Positions 1-7,180 are shown, numbered from the stretch's first letter. The stretch is DNA of 15,284 bases from Candidatus Dojkabacteria bacterium (GCA_015489555.1 WFZN01000061.1:1-15284), one strand, 5' to 3'. Made by a program: numbers and translations. The notes: generated by a model from the sequence alone, not told the origin.

Positions 1-1
1 A

Positions 2-613
2 ACACCGCTTTTTCACCGCAATATCTATGAACTGTTTGTAGCTGTAGTTTTATCTGCCCAAATGCAAGATGAAAGACTAAATAAAATTTTACCCAAATTT
101 TTTGAAAAATTTCCTGATCTAAAAACTCTTGCAAATGCCAATATAAAAGAGATCGAAGAAGCTCTAAAATCTGTAAATTATTACAAAACCAAAGCAAAAC
201 ATCTAAAGCTTGCTGCCCAAAAAATCTTAAAAGAATTTAATGGTAAAATTCCTCAAACATTAGAAGAATTAAAATCACTACCTGGTGTTGGTCAAAAAAC
301 TGCAAATGTAATTCTTAGTGAAGGCTTTAATACCCCCCAGGGTATAGTGGTTGATACTCATGTTGCCCGCTTAAGTCAAAGATTAGGGCTAACTAAATAC
401 AAAGACCCTAAAAAAATAGAAGAAGAACTTAAAAAAATTGTACCTAAAAAATATTGGCGCAATTTTCCATTGTGGTTGATTTTTCATGGTAGGAAGGTGT
501 GTAAAGCTAAAAAGCCATTGTGTGAGGGGTGTCCGTTAAAAAATGTGTGTAAGTGGTATAGAGAAAGCAATAATGAAACGACAAAACAGCAAAAACCTAT
601 TAAAAAGCTTTAA
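2..613 (+). CDS. nth: Endonuclease III (DNA glycosylase/AP lyase), 5'-truncated by window edge
   Basis: Base-excision repair enzyme that removes oxidised pyrimidines and cleaves the abasic site. The reading frame is open to the first base of the window. The codons before the first ATG (position 62) read FVAVVLSAQ, the conserved endonuclease III segment, so that ATG is internal and the true start lies upstream. Counting from that Met, the helix-hairpin-helix is LPGVGQKTAN (residues 73-82), with K79 as the expected Schiff-base lysine, and the catalytic Asp is D98 in VDTHVAR. The C-terminal [4Fe-4S] ligands have the classic spacing C-x6-C-x2-C-x5-C (HGRKVC...CEGC...C). The tail after the cluster is short and Lys-rich. 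No partner gene is close: 295 bp separate it from the next gene, which also deals with oxidative damage. Family assignment is secure. Confidence 0.95.
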   Translation, partial: TPLFHRNIYELFVAVVLSAQMQDERLNKILPKFFEKFPDLKTLANANIKEIEEALKSVNYYKTKAKHLKLAAQKILKEFNGKIPQTLEELKSLPGVGQKTANVILSEGFNTPQGIVVDTHVARLSQRLGLTKYKDPKKIEEELKKIVPKKYWRNFPLWLIFHGRKVCKAKKPLCEGCPLKNVCKWYRESNNETTKQQKPIKKL

Positions 614-628
614 TATTAGAATCCAGTC

Positions 629-766
629 CTACCTTAACAACAACTTATATATTGGAACCACTTTTACAGTGTATCCATCTACATCTAAGGTATCTTCCTG
701 GTCAAACGTTACTATGGTTCCTTCTTTAAGTTTAAAGTGTGGAATACCGCCTGTGTTTAAATACTC
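629..766 (-). pseudogene. Start-less 45-codon coding remnant or unannotated small protein
   Basis: On the minus strand a 45-codon stretch, closed by TAG at 629-631 and preceded in frame by TAG at 767-769, reads like genuine protein. It begins EYLNTGGIPHFKLKEGTIVT, then FDQEDTLDVDGYTVKVV, and ends PIYKLLLR. It has alternating hydrophobic and charged residues typical of a small beta-rich domain. No ATG, GTG or TTG occurs in frame to serve as start, although an AGGAG-like sequence sits just upstream (763-768 region). It is therefore most likely the 3' remnant of a decayed gene, or a gene broken by a frameshift or sequencing error upstream. I do not recognise the family. The overlapping plus-strand frame looks less protein-like. 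Confidence 0.4.
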
Positions 767-776
767 CTACATAACA

Positions 777-832
777 AAAGTGGCTAATGCACTAGCCACT
801 TTACTACTGAATCGGCTAATAGAATAGCCACT
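777..832. repeat. Hairpin cluster with one left arm and two alternative right arms
   Basis: A perfect 10-bp stem pairs 777-786 (aaagtggcta) with 793-802 (tagccacttt), leaving a 6-nt loop. A second small hairpin pairs ggcta (814-818) with tagcc (825-829). The 8-mer tagccact occurs at both 793-800 and 825-832, so the same left arm (779-786) could pair with either. Read on the minus strand, the first hairpin is followed by TTTTGTT, so it could be an intrinsic terminator for minus-strand transcripts. Its position between the endonuclease III and Nudix genes also suits a transcription boundary. The arrangement looks attenuator-like, but no leader peptide was found. Confidence 0.45.
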
Positions 833-894
833 CCCGGCAGATACGTAGAACTTTTTTAATATCCACGATCTAACACTCTCCCCCAAAAATACGC

Positions 895-900
895 TATAAT
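895..900 (+). promoter_or_regulatory. -10 box (TATAAT) of the Nudix gene, leaderless type
   Basis: A perfect TATAAT ends 8 nt before the ATG at 909, so transcription should begin at or within a few nucleotides of the start codon. No Shine-Dalgarno lies between them. No convincing -35 hexamer is seen at the usual distance; the region 872-884 is instead a C-rich tract. Confidence 0.65.
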
Positions 901-908
901 CATCACAT

Positions 909-1403
909 ATGCACGCCCAGATAAAGACCCTTATATATCTTGTTGACCTAACCCAAAGCAAAGTTGCCTTAGCTGCCAAAAAGTATGGGGCTCCAAAAGG
1001 TAAACCTAATGGTTATGGAGGCGCAGTAGAACCCAATGAAACCATAGAAGAAGGCGCCATACGCGAACTTTATGAAGAGGCAAAGGTTACAGCAAATCCC
1101 AACGACCTACGACTTGTAGCAAAGATATTATTTGAATCTCCGCATATACAAGAGGATGTGCTTTTATACGCATTTATACTTACCAAATGGCAAGGCACAC
1201 CACAAGAAACAAAAGAGATGACAACTCCAACATGGTATAACCTTAATAATCTTCCTTTTTACAAAATGTGGCCAAGTGATAGATATTTTGTGCCACTTAT
1301 CTTTGAAAAAGCTCCAAAATTTAGCGGTTTAGTGTTTGGTAGATTAGTATTTGATAAAGATTTTAATGTAAAGTTTTACGACATCAAAAAGTATATTAAT
1401 TAA
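909..1403 (+). CDS. MTH1-like Nudix hydrolase (8-oxo-dGTP diphosphatase type)
   Basis: Predicted to hydrolyse oxidised purine nucleoside triphosphates to the monophosphate, cleaning the nucleotide pool. The 164-residue protein carries a Nudix box at residues 38-60, G-x5-E-x7-R-E-L-x-E-E-A-K-V. All catalytic Glu/Arg positions are kept, but the usual Gly near the end is Lys59. Resemblance to human MTH1 (NUDT1) extends well beyond the box: PNGYGG (N34) matches its substrate-contact WNGFGG; QGTPQETKEM matches QGTPVESDEM; and LPFYKMWPSDRYFVPL (W121, D124) matches the base-recognition segment IPFKDMWPDDSYWFPL, with the first Asp of the pair replaced by Ser123. The protein is slightly longer than MTH1 at its C-terminus. 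It is monocistronic, with its own leaderless promoter. Nudix membership is certain; substrate is inferred. Confidence 0.9.
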   Translation: MHAQIKTLIYLVDLTQSKVALAAKKYGAPKGKPNGYGGAVEPNETIEEGAIRELYEEAKVTANPNDLRLVAKILFESPHIQEDVLLYAFILTKWQGTPQETKEMTTPTWYNLNNLPFYKMWPSDRYFVPLIFEKAPKFSGLVFGRLVFDKDFNVKFYDIKKYIN

Positions 1404-1440
1404 CCCACTTAACTTTCTTTTATACCAAGCAATTAGACGG

Positions 1441-1512
1441 TGGTGTAAATTTGCTACTAATAATACGGCTGGCTTTTACACCCACACCCCCCTTATAGGT
1501 ATATGCTATAAT
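1441..1512 (+). promoter_or_regulatory. csoR promoter with candidate CsoR operator
   Basis: TATAAT at 1507-1512, preceded by TGC (extended -10), ends 5 nt before the csoR ATG, so the mRNA should be leaderless. A run of six C (1487-1492) followed by ttatagg lies where a -35 element would be. CsoR/RcnR-family operators typically contain a G/C tract flanked by A/T, so this is a plausible autoregulatory site. Further upstream an 8-bp inverted repeat, ggtgtaaa (1442-1449) and tttacacc (1475-1482), could be a second operator half or a weak terminator for the Nudix gene. Operator assignment is inference. Confidence 0.45.
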
Positions 1513-1517
1513 CAGCA

Positions 1518-1814
1518 ATGCCAAAACAAAGTAGTGCTCCGTTTAAAAATAAAAAGGAGCTAAAAATAAAAATCAAAAAAGCCAGAAGCCTTCTTGATAC
1601 CATTGAAAAAATGATAGAAAACGACCGTTACTGCCCAGATATTATGCAACAGATTCTTGCAGTAATGGGACTACTTAAAGCATTACACAAAGAGCTTTAT
1701 AAGCACCATTTAACTCATTGTTTTATGAAGGTAAGCAAAAATTCAAGTAAGCGCATGCAGAAACAAATGATAGAGGAGATACTAAAAATTACTTCATTAC
1801 TTAATAAAACTTAA
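1518..1814 (+). CDS. csoR: CsoR/RcnR-family copper-sensing transcriptional repressor
   Basis: Small all-helical repressor (98 residues, the usual family length) that releases DNA on binding Cu(I). The copper triad is complete with exact CsoR spacing: C39 (in RYCPDIMQQI), then H64 (25 residues later) and C68 (4 later, HHLTHC). Tyr38, before the first Cys, matches the conserved Tyr of CsoR. This Cys-His-Cys pattern is the Cu(I) signature; RcnR-type nickel/cobalt sensors use a different set. It is the first gene of a copper operon, 20 bp ahead of the P-type ATPase, and probably represses its own promoter. The ATG start is supported by the TATAAT box 5 nt upstream. Confidence 0.93.
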   Translation: MPKQSSAPFKNKKELKIKIKKARSLLDTIEKMIENDRYCPDIMQQILAVMGLLKALHKELYKHHLTHCFMKVSKNSSKRMQKQMIEEILKITSLLNKT

Positions 1815-1834
1815 TCTAATCACATAAAAAGAAT

Positions 1835-4078
1835 ATGCATAACAAACAAGACAATAGACAGGATAAATCTGACAAGAGTGGCAAGCAAGATAATAACCAG
1901 CATCACTGCCCACATTGCAAAAGCAACCAACACCACAAGTCTTCAAACCATAACAAAAATTCTGGCCATGATCACCACCAACATAACCATCAAGGATGCC
2001 ATCATCAGCATGATCAAAGCCATACACATAATCATCAAGATCATAATCACCACCATCATCACCATGATGAATACGCCCATACGCCTGGTAATCATGATCA
2101 TGCAAGTTGCCATAGTACTCCAGCAGAAGACTATTTAAAAAGCTTCAAATATGTAACTTTGGCCATTTTAGGCTTGCTTATAACAACTAAATTTTTACCT
2201 ATTCCAGGTGCTTTTATCAAATATGTAGAATTTGTATTTTTAACTATTATTGTATGGCTTGGAAGGATATTTTTTATCCACGCTAAACACGAAATAAAAG
2301 CCAAACAATATGGTATGATGACATTGGTCTCACTTGGTATCGGAGCAAGTTACATATTTTTATTCTTTAATACATTCTTTGGCCTTAATGCTGATGTTAA
2401 CTTTACCTTAGAAATTGCCCTTTTAATCTGGATACTTTTAATTGGACACTACTTAGAAGCCAAAGCAATGCATAAAGCGCAAGATCTACTTGAAAAAATA
2501 GCCCAACTTTTACCTAAAAAAGCCCATCTTGTAAAAAATTACAAAAAGGGGCAAACCAACGTAGACACAGAAGATATTGATATTGGCAACCTTAAAGTAG
2601 GAGACATTGTACTTGTAAAAAGCGGTGAAAAAATACCTGCAGATGGAGTAGTGTTAGAAGGTCAAGCCTATGTAAACGAATCCCTTATTACAGGAGAATC
2701 AAAACCAATCTATAAAAAACCAGAATCAAAAGTTTACGCAGGCTCAATCTGTGAAGATGGTTCTTTAATTATAAAAGTAGAAAGGGTAGGAGACGAATCA
2801 ACCGTAGGCCAAATAAAACGTCTGACAGAACAAGCTTTACAGACAAAACCAAAGCTTCAGCGTCTTGGTGATAAAATTGCTAAATATCTAACAGTATTTG
2901 CCCTTATTAACGCTATTGGTAGTATAATTGTTTGGACTATTATTTTAGGCAAACCATTTTCATTTAGCTTACCCCTTGCTGTAACTGTATTAGTAATTGC
3001 ATGCCCACACGCATTAGGGATTGCTATACCCCTTGTAAATAGTGTTGCCACAAAACTTGCAAGTAGTTTGGGTATATTTATTAAAGATCTTTCAAAACTT
3101 GAAACCGCTAATTTTATAAAATATGTAGTACTTGATAAAACCGGTACTTTAACAGAAGGCAAACCCCAAGTTACCAACGTATTAAGTTTTGACAAAAACT
3201 TTGACAAAAATAAGGTACTTACATATATTGCAAGCCTTGAACAATTTGCCGAGCATCCCGTAGCAAAAGCAGCATTAGAACATGCAAAATCTAAGAAAGT
3301 ATCACTACTTACAGTAAAAGACTACAAATATCATGCTGGTAAAGGAGTAGAAGGCCGTATTAAAAATATTACCTACTTTGCAGGAAGTATCAACTTTGCT
3401 AAAGAATTTCCCCAAATTGCCCAAAATTATAGTAAAGAACTAGACAAAATCTACAAAGAAGTTTCAACAGTTATATTGCTGTTTACTAAAGATAAGCTAC
3501 TAGGAGCACTATTACTTGAAGACACATTGCGTGAAAATGCAGCAGAGGTAGTAGCAGAAATTAAAAAGTTAAAACTTATTCCTGTGCTTTTAACTGGAGA
3601 CAACAAACAGATTGCTAAAAAGGTTGCAAAACAGCTTGGTATCAAAAAAGTATTTGCTGAAGTAAAACCCAAAGACAAATACAAGTATGTTAAAAAGCTA
3701 CAAGAATCTGGTCACAAAGTTATGATGGTGGGAGACGGTATAAACGATGCTGCAGCCTTAACGCAAGCTGATGTAGGGGTAGCTATTGGAAGTGGAGCAG
3801 ACATTGCCGTTGAAGCAGGAGATATTGTACTTGTTAAAAGTGATCCTAAAAACATAGCAAAACTCTTAAAACTTGCAAAGATAGTTTATCGTAAAATGGT
3901 AGAAAATGTCATTTGGGCAATAGCATATAATGTTATAGCCGTACCACTTGCTGCAGGCTTGTTATTACCTTTAAATATTAAAATTAACCCTCAAATAGGG
4001 GCAGTTGCAATGGTGATATCTGATATTATTGTTACCATAAATGCTTTATCTTTACATAAAATAACCAAAAAATTGTAA
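1835..4078 (+). CDS. copB: Copper-exporting P1B-type ATPase, CopB class
   Basis: ATP-driven membrane pump expelling copper from the cytoplasm. Over residues 1-95 the N-terminus is extremely His-rich (about 29 His, plus HHCPHC and two further Cys), a soluble metal-binding tail in place of the CxxC domains of CopA. Then follow transmembrane helices; actuator TGES (286-289); the metal-site motif CPH (390-392) that defines CopB-like P1B pumps; the phosphorylation motif DKTGT with D434; the nucleotide-binding HP (474-475); the hinge GDGINDA (633-639); and two last helices carrying YN and N in TINAL. Length (747) is normal for the class. It lies 20 bp after csoR and its stop overlaps the next start (TAATG), so translation is probably coupled. 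CopB pumps are reported to prefer Cu(II) or Ag(I), but substrate cannot be settled here. Confidence 0.95.
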   Translation: MHNKQDNRQDKSDKSGKQDNNQHHCPHCKSNQHHKSSNHNKNSGHDHHQHNHQGCHHQHDQSHTHNHQDHNHHHHHHDEYAHTPGNHDHASCHSTPAEDYLKSFKYVTLAILGLLITTKFLPIPGAFIKYVEFVFLTIIVWLGRIFFIHAKHEIKAKQYGMMTLVSLGIGASYIFLFFNTFFGLNADVNFTLEIALLIWILLIGHYLEAKAMHKAQDLLEKIAQLLPKKAHLVKNYKKGQTNVDTEDIDIGNLKVGDIVLVKSGEKIPADGVVLEGQAYVNESLITGESKPIYKKPESKVYAGSICEDGSLIIKVERVGDESTVGQIKRLTEQALQTKPKLQRLGDKIAKYLTVFALINAIGSIIVWTIILGKPFSFSLPLAVTVLVIACPHALGIAIPLVNSVATKLASSLGIFIKDLSKLETANFIKYVVLDKTGTLTEGKPQVTNVLSFDKNFDKNKVLTYIASLEQFAEHPVAKAALEHAKSKKVSLLTVKDYKYHAGKGVEGRIKNITYFAGSINFAKEFPQIAQNYSKELDKIYKEVSTVILLFTKDKLLGALLLEDTLRENAAEVVAEIKKLKLIPVLLTGDNKQIAKKVAKQLGIKKVFAEVKPKDKYKYVKKLQESGHKVMMVGDGINDAAALTQADVGVAIGSGADIAVEAGDIVLVKSDPKNIAKLLKLAKIVYRKMVENVIWAIAYNVIAVPLAAGLLLPLNIKINPQIGAVAMVISDIIVTINALSLHKITKKL

Positions 4079-5613
4079 TGTTTAATGATAAATCCATAAA
4101 ATCCGTAGGAATTGCCGGTGTTTTACAAGAAATACTACTTTTGGGTTTGGTTATATTATCTGTAATATGGCTAGTAATAGGAAACCCATTTACATCTCTT
4201 AAAAAAGAAATTGCAAACACGGTTTCTAACAACTTAAAAGAGATTAAAGCCTACAAACAAGAACTTTTAGATGAATTTAACGGAGCCTACCCAGAAAGTA
4301 TTACCCCAAACGGTAAGGTTGTAGAATACACCCTTATCGCCTCAGAAGGAGAGGTTGCAATAATTGATAACATAAAAACCCGTGTATGGAACTATAATGG
4401 CCAAGTGCCAGGTCCCATTTTACGGGTTAAACTTGGAGAAACCATAAGAGTAAAATTTACCAACAAACTTCCCCAAGAAACTACCATTCACTGGCATGGC
4501 GTAAGAGTACCAAATGCAATGGATGGAGTACCCGGTGTAACTCAACCTCCTATAAAACCTGGTGAATCTTTCACATATGAATTTACCCCAAAAGATCCAG
4601 GAACTTTTTGGTTTCACCCACACGTTAGAGGCTCTGAACAACTTGAACGGGGTCTTTATGGAGTTTTAATTGTAGAAGATGAATACTCCCAAAAATACAA
4701 CCAAGATATTGCCCTTGTAGTTGATGATTGGTTACTTCAAAATAACTGGCAGATTGACCCTAACTTTGTAACTCCAATGGATCTTATGCACGATGGAAGA
4801 TGGGGAAATGTAATAACTGTAAACTCAAAACTTCAATTTACCCAAGAAGTTAAGGCAGGCGAACGCATAAGACTACGTTTTGTTAACGCCTCAAACGCAA
4901 GAGTTTACAGACTTTATTTTCCTAAAAAGCTTAATCCTATAGCTATAGCAGTTGATGGAATGTATGTACGTAAATTATTTGACCCTAACGGATTTGATTT
5001 AGCCCCAGGTAATCGACTAGATGTTGATATCACTATACCCAAAAATGCAAAACCAGGTGATGTTTTTAAAATTACAGACCAATTTACACGAAAAACCAAT
5101 GTATTAGCGACTCTTAAAGTAGTAGAGGGTAAAGTAAAAACTCCAGATTTTAAACCTCCTGCCAACCCTAAGGTACCTGTTTGGGAAAAGGCTCAATACA
5201 TACCAAATGACAAAAGTTACGTGCTTGATGCAATAATAATTCGCCGCCCAGGTATGGGTAGAGGTATGGGTAGCGGCCGCAATATGGGTCCTGAAATAAA
5301 ATGGACCATAAACGGTAAAGCATATCCAGATTATGAGCCTTTTACCTTTAAATATGGCACTTTTAATAAATTTATCTTTGAGAATAAATCCCCGCGTCTT
5401 CACCCAATGCATTTGCATGGACAGTTTTTTAAGGTGGTAAAAAGAAACGGTAAAGTAGTAGATGAAGGCTTTTTTAGAGATACAGTACTGGTGTATCCGC
5501 GCGAGTCAGTAGAGGTAGCTTTGGTACCACTTGACAAGGGTAGGTGGTTAAATCACTGCCACATACAAGAGCACGCTGACGCAGGAATGATGACGGTGGT
5601 AGAGGTGGAGTAG
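4078..5613 (+). CDS. Membrane-anchored multicopper oxidase (CueO/laccase-like)
   Basis: Three-cupredoxin-domain oxidase coupling one-electron oxidation (probably Cu(I) to Cu(II), possibly phenols) to reduction of oxygen to water, outside the membrane. Residues about 17-39 form one hydrophobic helix with no lipobox, so the protein is likely anchored by an uncleaved signal. All copper motifs are present: HWHG (138-141), HPH (180-182), HPMHLHG (442-448) and HCHIQEH (493-499), with M504 as probable axial type 1 ligand. A short Met/Gly/Arg-rich loop (GMGRGMGSGRNMG, about residues 395-409) recalls the Met-rich copper-binding region of CueO. Its ATG overlaps the copB stop by 1 bp. With csoR and copB it makes a sense-pump-oxidise copper operon. 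Normal length, no missing motif. Confidence 0.94.
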   Translation: MFNDKSIKSVGIAGVLQEILLLGLVILSVIWLVIGNPFTSLKKEIANTVSNNLKEIKAYKQELLDEFNGAYPESITPNGKVVEYTLIASEGEVAIIDNIKTRVWNYNGQVPGPILRVKLGETIRVKFTNKLPQETTIHWHGVRVPNAMDGVPGVTQPPIKPGESFTYEFTPKDPGTFWFHPHVRGSEQLERGLYGVLIVEDEYSQKYNQDIALVVDDWLLQNNWQIDPNFVTPMDLMHDGRWGNVITVNSKLQFTQEVKAGERIRLRFVNASNARVYRLYFPKKLNPIAIAVDGMYVRKLFDPNGFDLAPGNRLDVDITIPKNAKPGDVFKITDQFTRKTNVLATLKVVEGKVKTPDFKPPANPKVPVWEKAQYIPNDKSYVLDAIIIRRPGMGRGMGSGRNMGPEIKWTINGKAYPDYEPFTFKYGTFNKFIFENKSPRLHPMHLHGQFFKVVKRNGKVVDEGFFRDTVLVYPRESVEVALVPLDKGRWLNHCHIQEHADAGMMTVVEVE

Positions 5614-5661
5614 GGGGGAGAGTGTTTTAATTCTGTAACTTCTATACCTTACCTCGCCTTA

Positions 5662-7131
5662 TTAGAACCTCGGCTTACTGGGGGGGACGAATATGCCTCG
5701 AGAGGAGGGCCCCCTCCTCCTTTCATAATTTCCAGAGCATTGCCAAACTCCCCCTTTAGTCCTAACACTACCAACATAAGGATACGTAGGATCATAAGCA
5801 GACCTTATAAGAGAAGTTAGAATAGGGCTTCTAAATTCGTTGAAAGTAACACCAAACAAAACTTCAATAACATCTCCAAGCTGCATCGGAACGAATACAT
5901 CTACTTCATTTTTACCTGCCAGTGGCAATACAAAAGCCGGCCTTAAAGTGTATGTAGGACGCCCGGTTTCAAAACCAACCCGAGGAAGTGTATTGGGTAC
6001 GAATGTTACGGTTATTTGATTTAGTAAATATGCAAGCAGCAGAAATTTGCAATTTAAATTACCACTACGAGCACACTTTATAAACGCCAACTCAGAATTC
6101 GAGGCTTTTGGGTTGAAAGGGCCCTGGGGAGACTGCAAGATTTCATCAGGTAGTGTGCTTAAGAAATCTAAGAACCCCATGCCGATTCTAGACTCAAATT
6201 CAATAAGTCGTGCCCAAGGTCCTAAATTCGGGTCCCCAGGTCGCTCAAATCCTGCTAAAGTTTCTACTATTTGCGGCATAAATCCACCGGTTACTAGCTC
6301 TTTTAAAACCTCGCCCCATGTATGCCTAAATCTAAAACCAAACGTTTCATTAAAAAGTTCTAAGTCTCCTAGATGCCGACTTTGTCTCCAAGTTGCTAAG
6401 TCTAATAGTGAGAGGGCATCTTCACCCAACAGCATCTTAATAACTCTTCTATGTCTTTCTTCTAAAGTAATAGCGCCACCATTAGTAGCAATATGCCTTA
6501 CTCCCATAATAAAATAGAACTTACCTAAGACTGTACGGATCCACTCATCAATCGGCTGATAGGGTACTCGCCTTGACACTTTACCTAGCCAAGCGGCAAC
6601 GCCACCAATAAGGGTTTGATCTACTGTAAGGTTCGCTACGGATGGGGGAAGATCACTAGCCATATCTCTCTTTTGTTGTTGAAAAGCTAAGACTCCTCGC
6701 CAGAATATATATGTGGGTGCAGCCTTCCATAACGCAGGCTGCACCCACATATATTGTGCTAAACCTGTATCCTCCATAATGGCAAAAGCATACGGCAAAA
6801 CTCCTGTAAACTTATAGGTTGGGCTTGACATCGCTTCAGAAAATAAGACTAGAGGATATTCTCCCGATTCGATCATTCCTCTATAAAGCTCTTCCCACCC
6901 TACCCCCGGTATTAAGGCAGAAAAGGCCGTACCATGCTTTAAAAAATAGGGGAGGTATCCATCTTCCTCAAAAAGATTAGGCTCCTCAAAATATCGAACA
7001 AGAATCCGACGCTGAATAACTTTTCTTAAATCAGGTGGTAAAAGGGATAAAGGTTTTAACTCCCTGTCAATAGGTAAGGGGCTTAAAGTCTCTTTGGGGT
7101 ACATCCTGTATTTTACTATTCTAGCCACCAC
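5662..7131 (-). CDS. Unrecognised 489-residue protein, compositionally foreign
   Basis: I do not recognise this protein. It starts at GTG 7131 (GTG 7128 or ATG 7104 are alternatives; an in-frame TGA lies just upstream) and ends with TAA. It is rich in Trp, Pro, Phe and Arg, with about 36 Arg against 18 Lys, the reverse of every neighbour, and its DNA is roughly 45% GC against about a third around it. There is no N-terminal signal peptide. Hydrophobic stretches are amphipathic rather than clear membrane helices. Two nearby Cys lie in CARSGNLNC. The C-terminus is Arg/Pro/Gly-rich (YERRRGPSSRG). It has no nucleotide-binding or catalytic motif I can name. It is monocistronic, convergent with the copper operon and divergent from the ABC pair. 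It contains a perfect 19-bp inverted repeat. The long open frame supports a real gene; recent acquisition is inference. Confidence 0.75.
   Translation of the reverse strand: MVARIVKYRMYPKETLSPLPIDRELKPLSLLPPDLRKVIQRRILVRYFEEPNLFEEDGYLPYFLKHGTAFSALIPGVGWEELYRGMIESGEYPLVLFSEAMSSPTYKFTGVLPYAFAIMEDTGLAQYMWVQPALWKAAPTYIFWRGVLAFQQQKRDMASDLPPSVANLTVDQTLIGGVAAWLGKVSRRVPYQPIDEWIRTVLGKFYFIMGVRHIATNGGAITLEERHRRVIKMLLGEDALSLLDLATWRQSRHLGDLELFNETFGFRFRHTWGEVLKELVTGGFMPQIVETLAGFERPGDPNLGPWARLIEFESRIGMGFLDFLSTLPDEILQSPQGPFNPKASNSELAFIKCARSGNLNCKFLLLAYLLNQITVTFVPNTLPRVGFETGRPTYTLRPAFVLPLAGKNEVDVFVPMQLGDVIEVLFGVTFNEFRSPILTSLIRSAYDPTYPYVGSVRTKGGVWQCSGNYERRRGPSSRGIFVPPSKPRF
5702..5719. repeat. GC-rich hairpin in the 3' end of the 489-residue gene
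   Basis: gaggaggg (5702-5709) is the exact complement of ccctcctc (5712-5719), forming a tight all-purine/pyrimidine stem of 7-8 bp. It lies in the last codons of the minus-strand gene and 88 bp past the multicopper oxidase stop. On the plus strand it is followed by ctttcataattt, so it could end copper-operon transcripts, since the 48-bp convergent gap itself holds no hairpin. The T-tract is weak. Confidence 0.4.
6707..6754. repeat. Perfect 19-bp inverted repeat inside a coding region
   Basis: Arm 6707-6725 (atatatgtgggtgcagcct) is exactly complementary to arm 6736-6754, separated by a 10-nt loop (6726-6735). It lies wholly inside the 489-residue gene, where it encodes YMWVQPALWKAAPTYI, so both arms are translated in the same frame. 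No mismatch occurs in 19 pairs. Such a long perfect palindrome is unexpected in coding DNA and would form a strong mRNA hairpin or a cruciform. Confidence 0.85.
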
Positions 7132-7167
7132 GAGTCAACCAGATGTACACGTTCCTCCAACCTATAC

Positions 7168-7173
7168 TATAAT
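7168..7173 (+). promoter_or_regulatory. -10 box of the ABC ATPase gene, back to back with a minus-strand promoter
   Basis: TATAAT ends 7 nt before the ATG at 7181, giving a leaderless transcript. The same bases read TATAGTATA on the minus strand, so a divergent -10 for the 489-residue gene may overlap it. In that case that mRNA would have a leader of about 30 nt. A GGAGG on the minus strand (7152-7159 region) is too far from the GTG start to be a normal ribosome site. No -35 element is evident. Confidence 0.55.
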
Positions 7174-7180
7174 TCTATAA

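Noticed and set aside
543..827. 94-codon plus-strand frame overlapping the end of endonuclease III
   Set aside because: It overlaps nth in another frame, has no ribosome site or promoter, and runs antisense to a more protein-like minus-strand stretch.
1797..2138. Asp/Gly/Tyr-rich minus-strand frame and Ile/Thr-rich plus frame over the copB start
   Set aside because: Both are shadows of the His-codon-rich copB N-terminus; their repetitive composition follows directly from cat/cac codons read in other frames.
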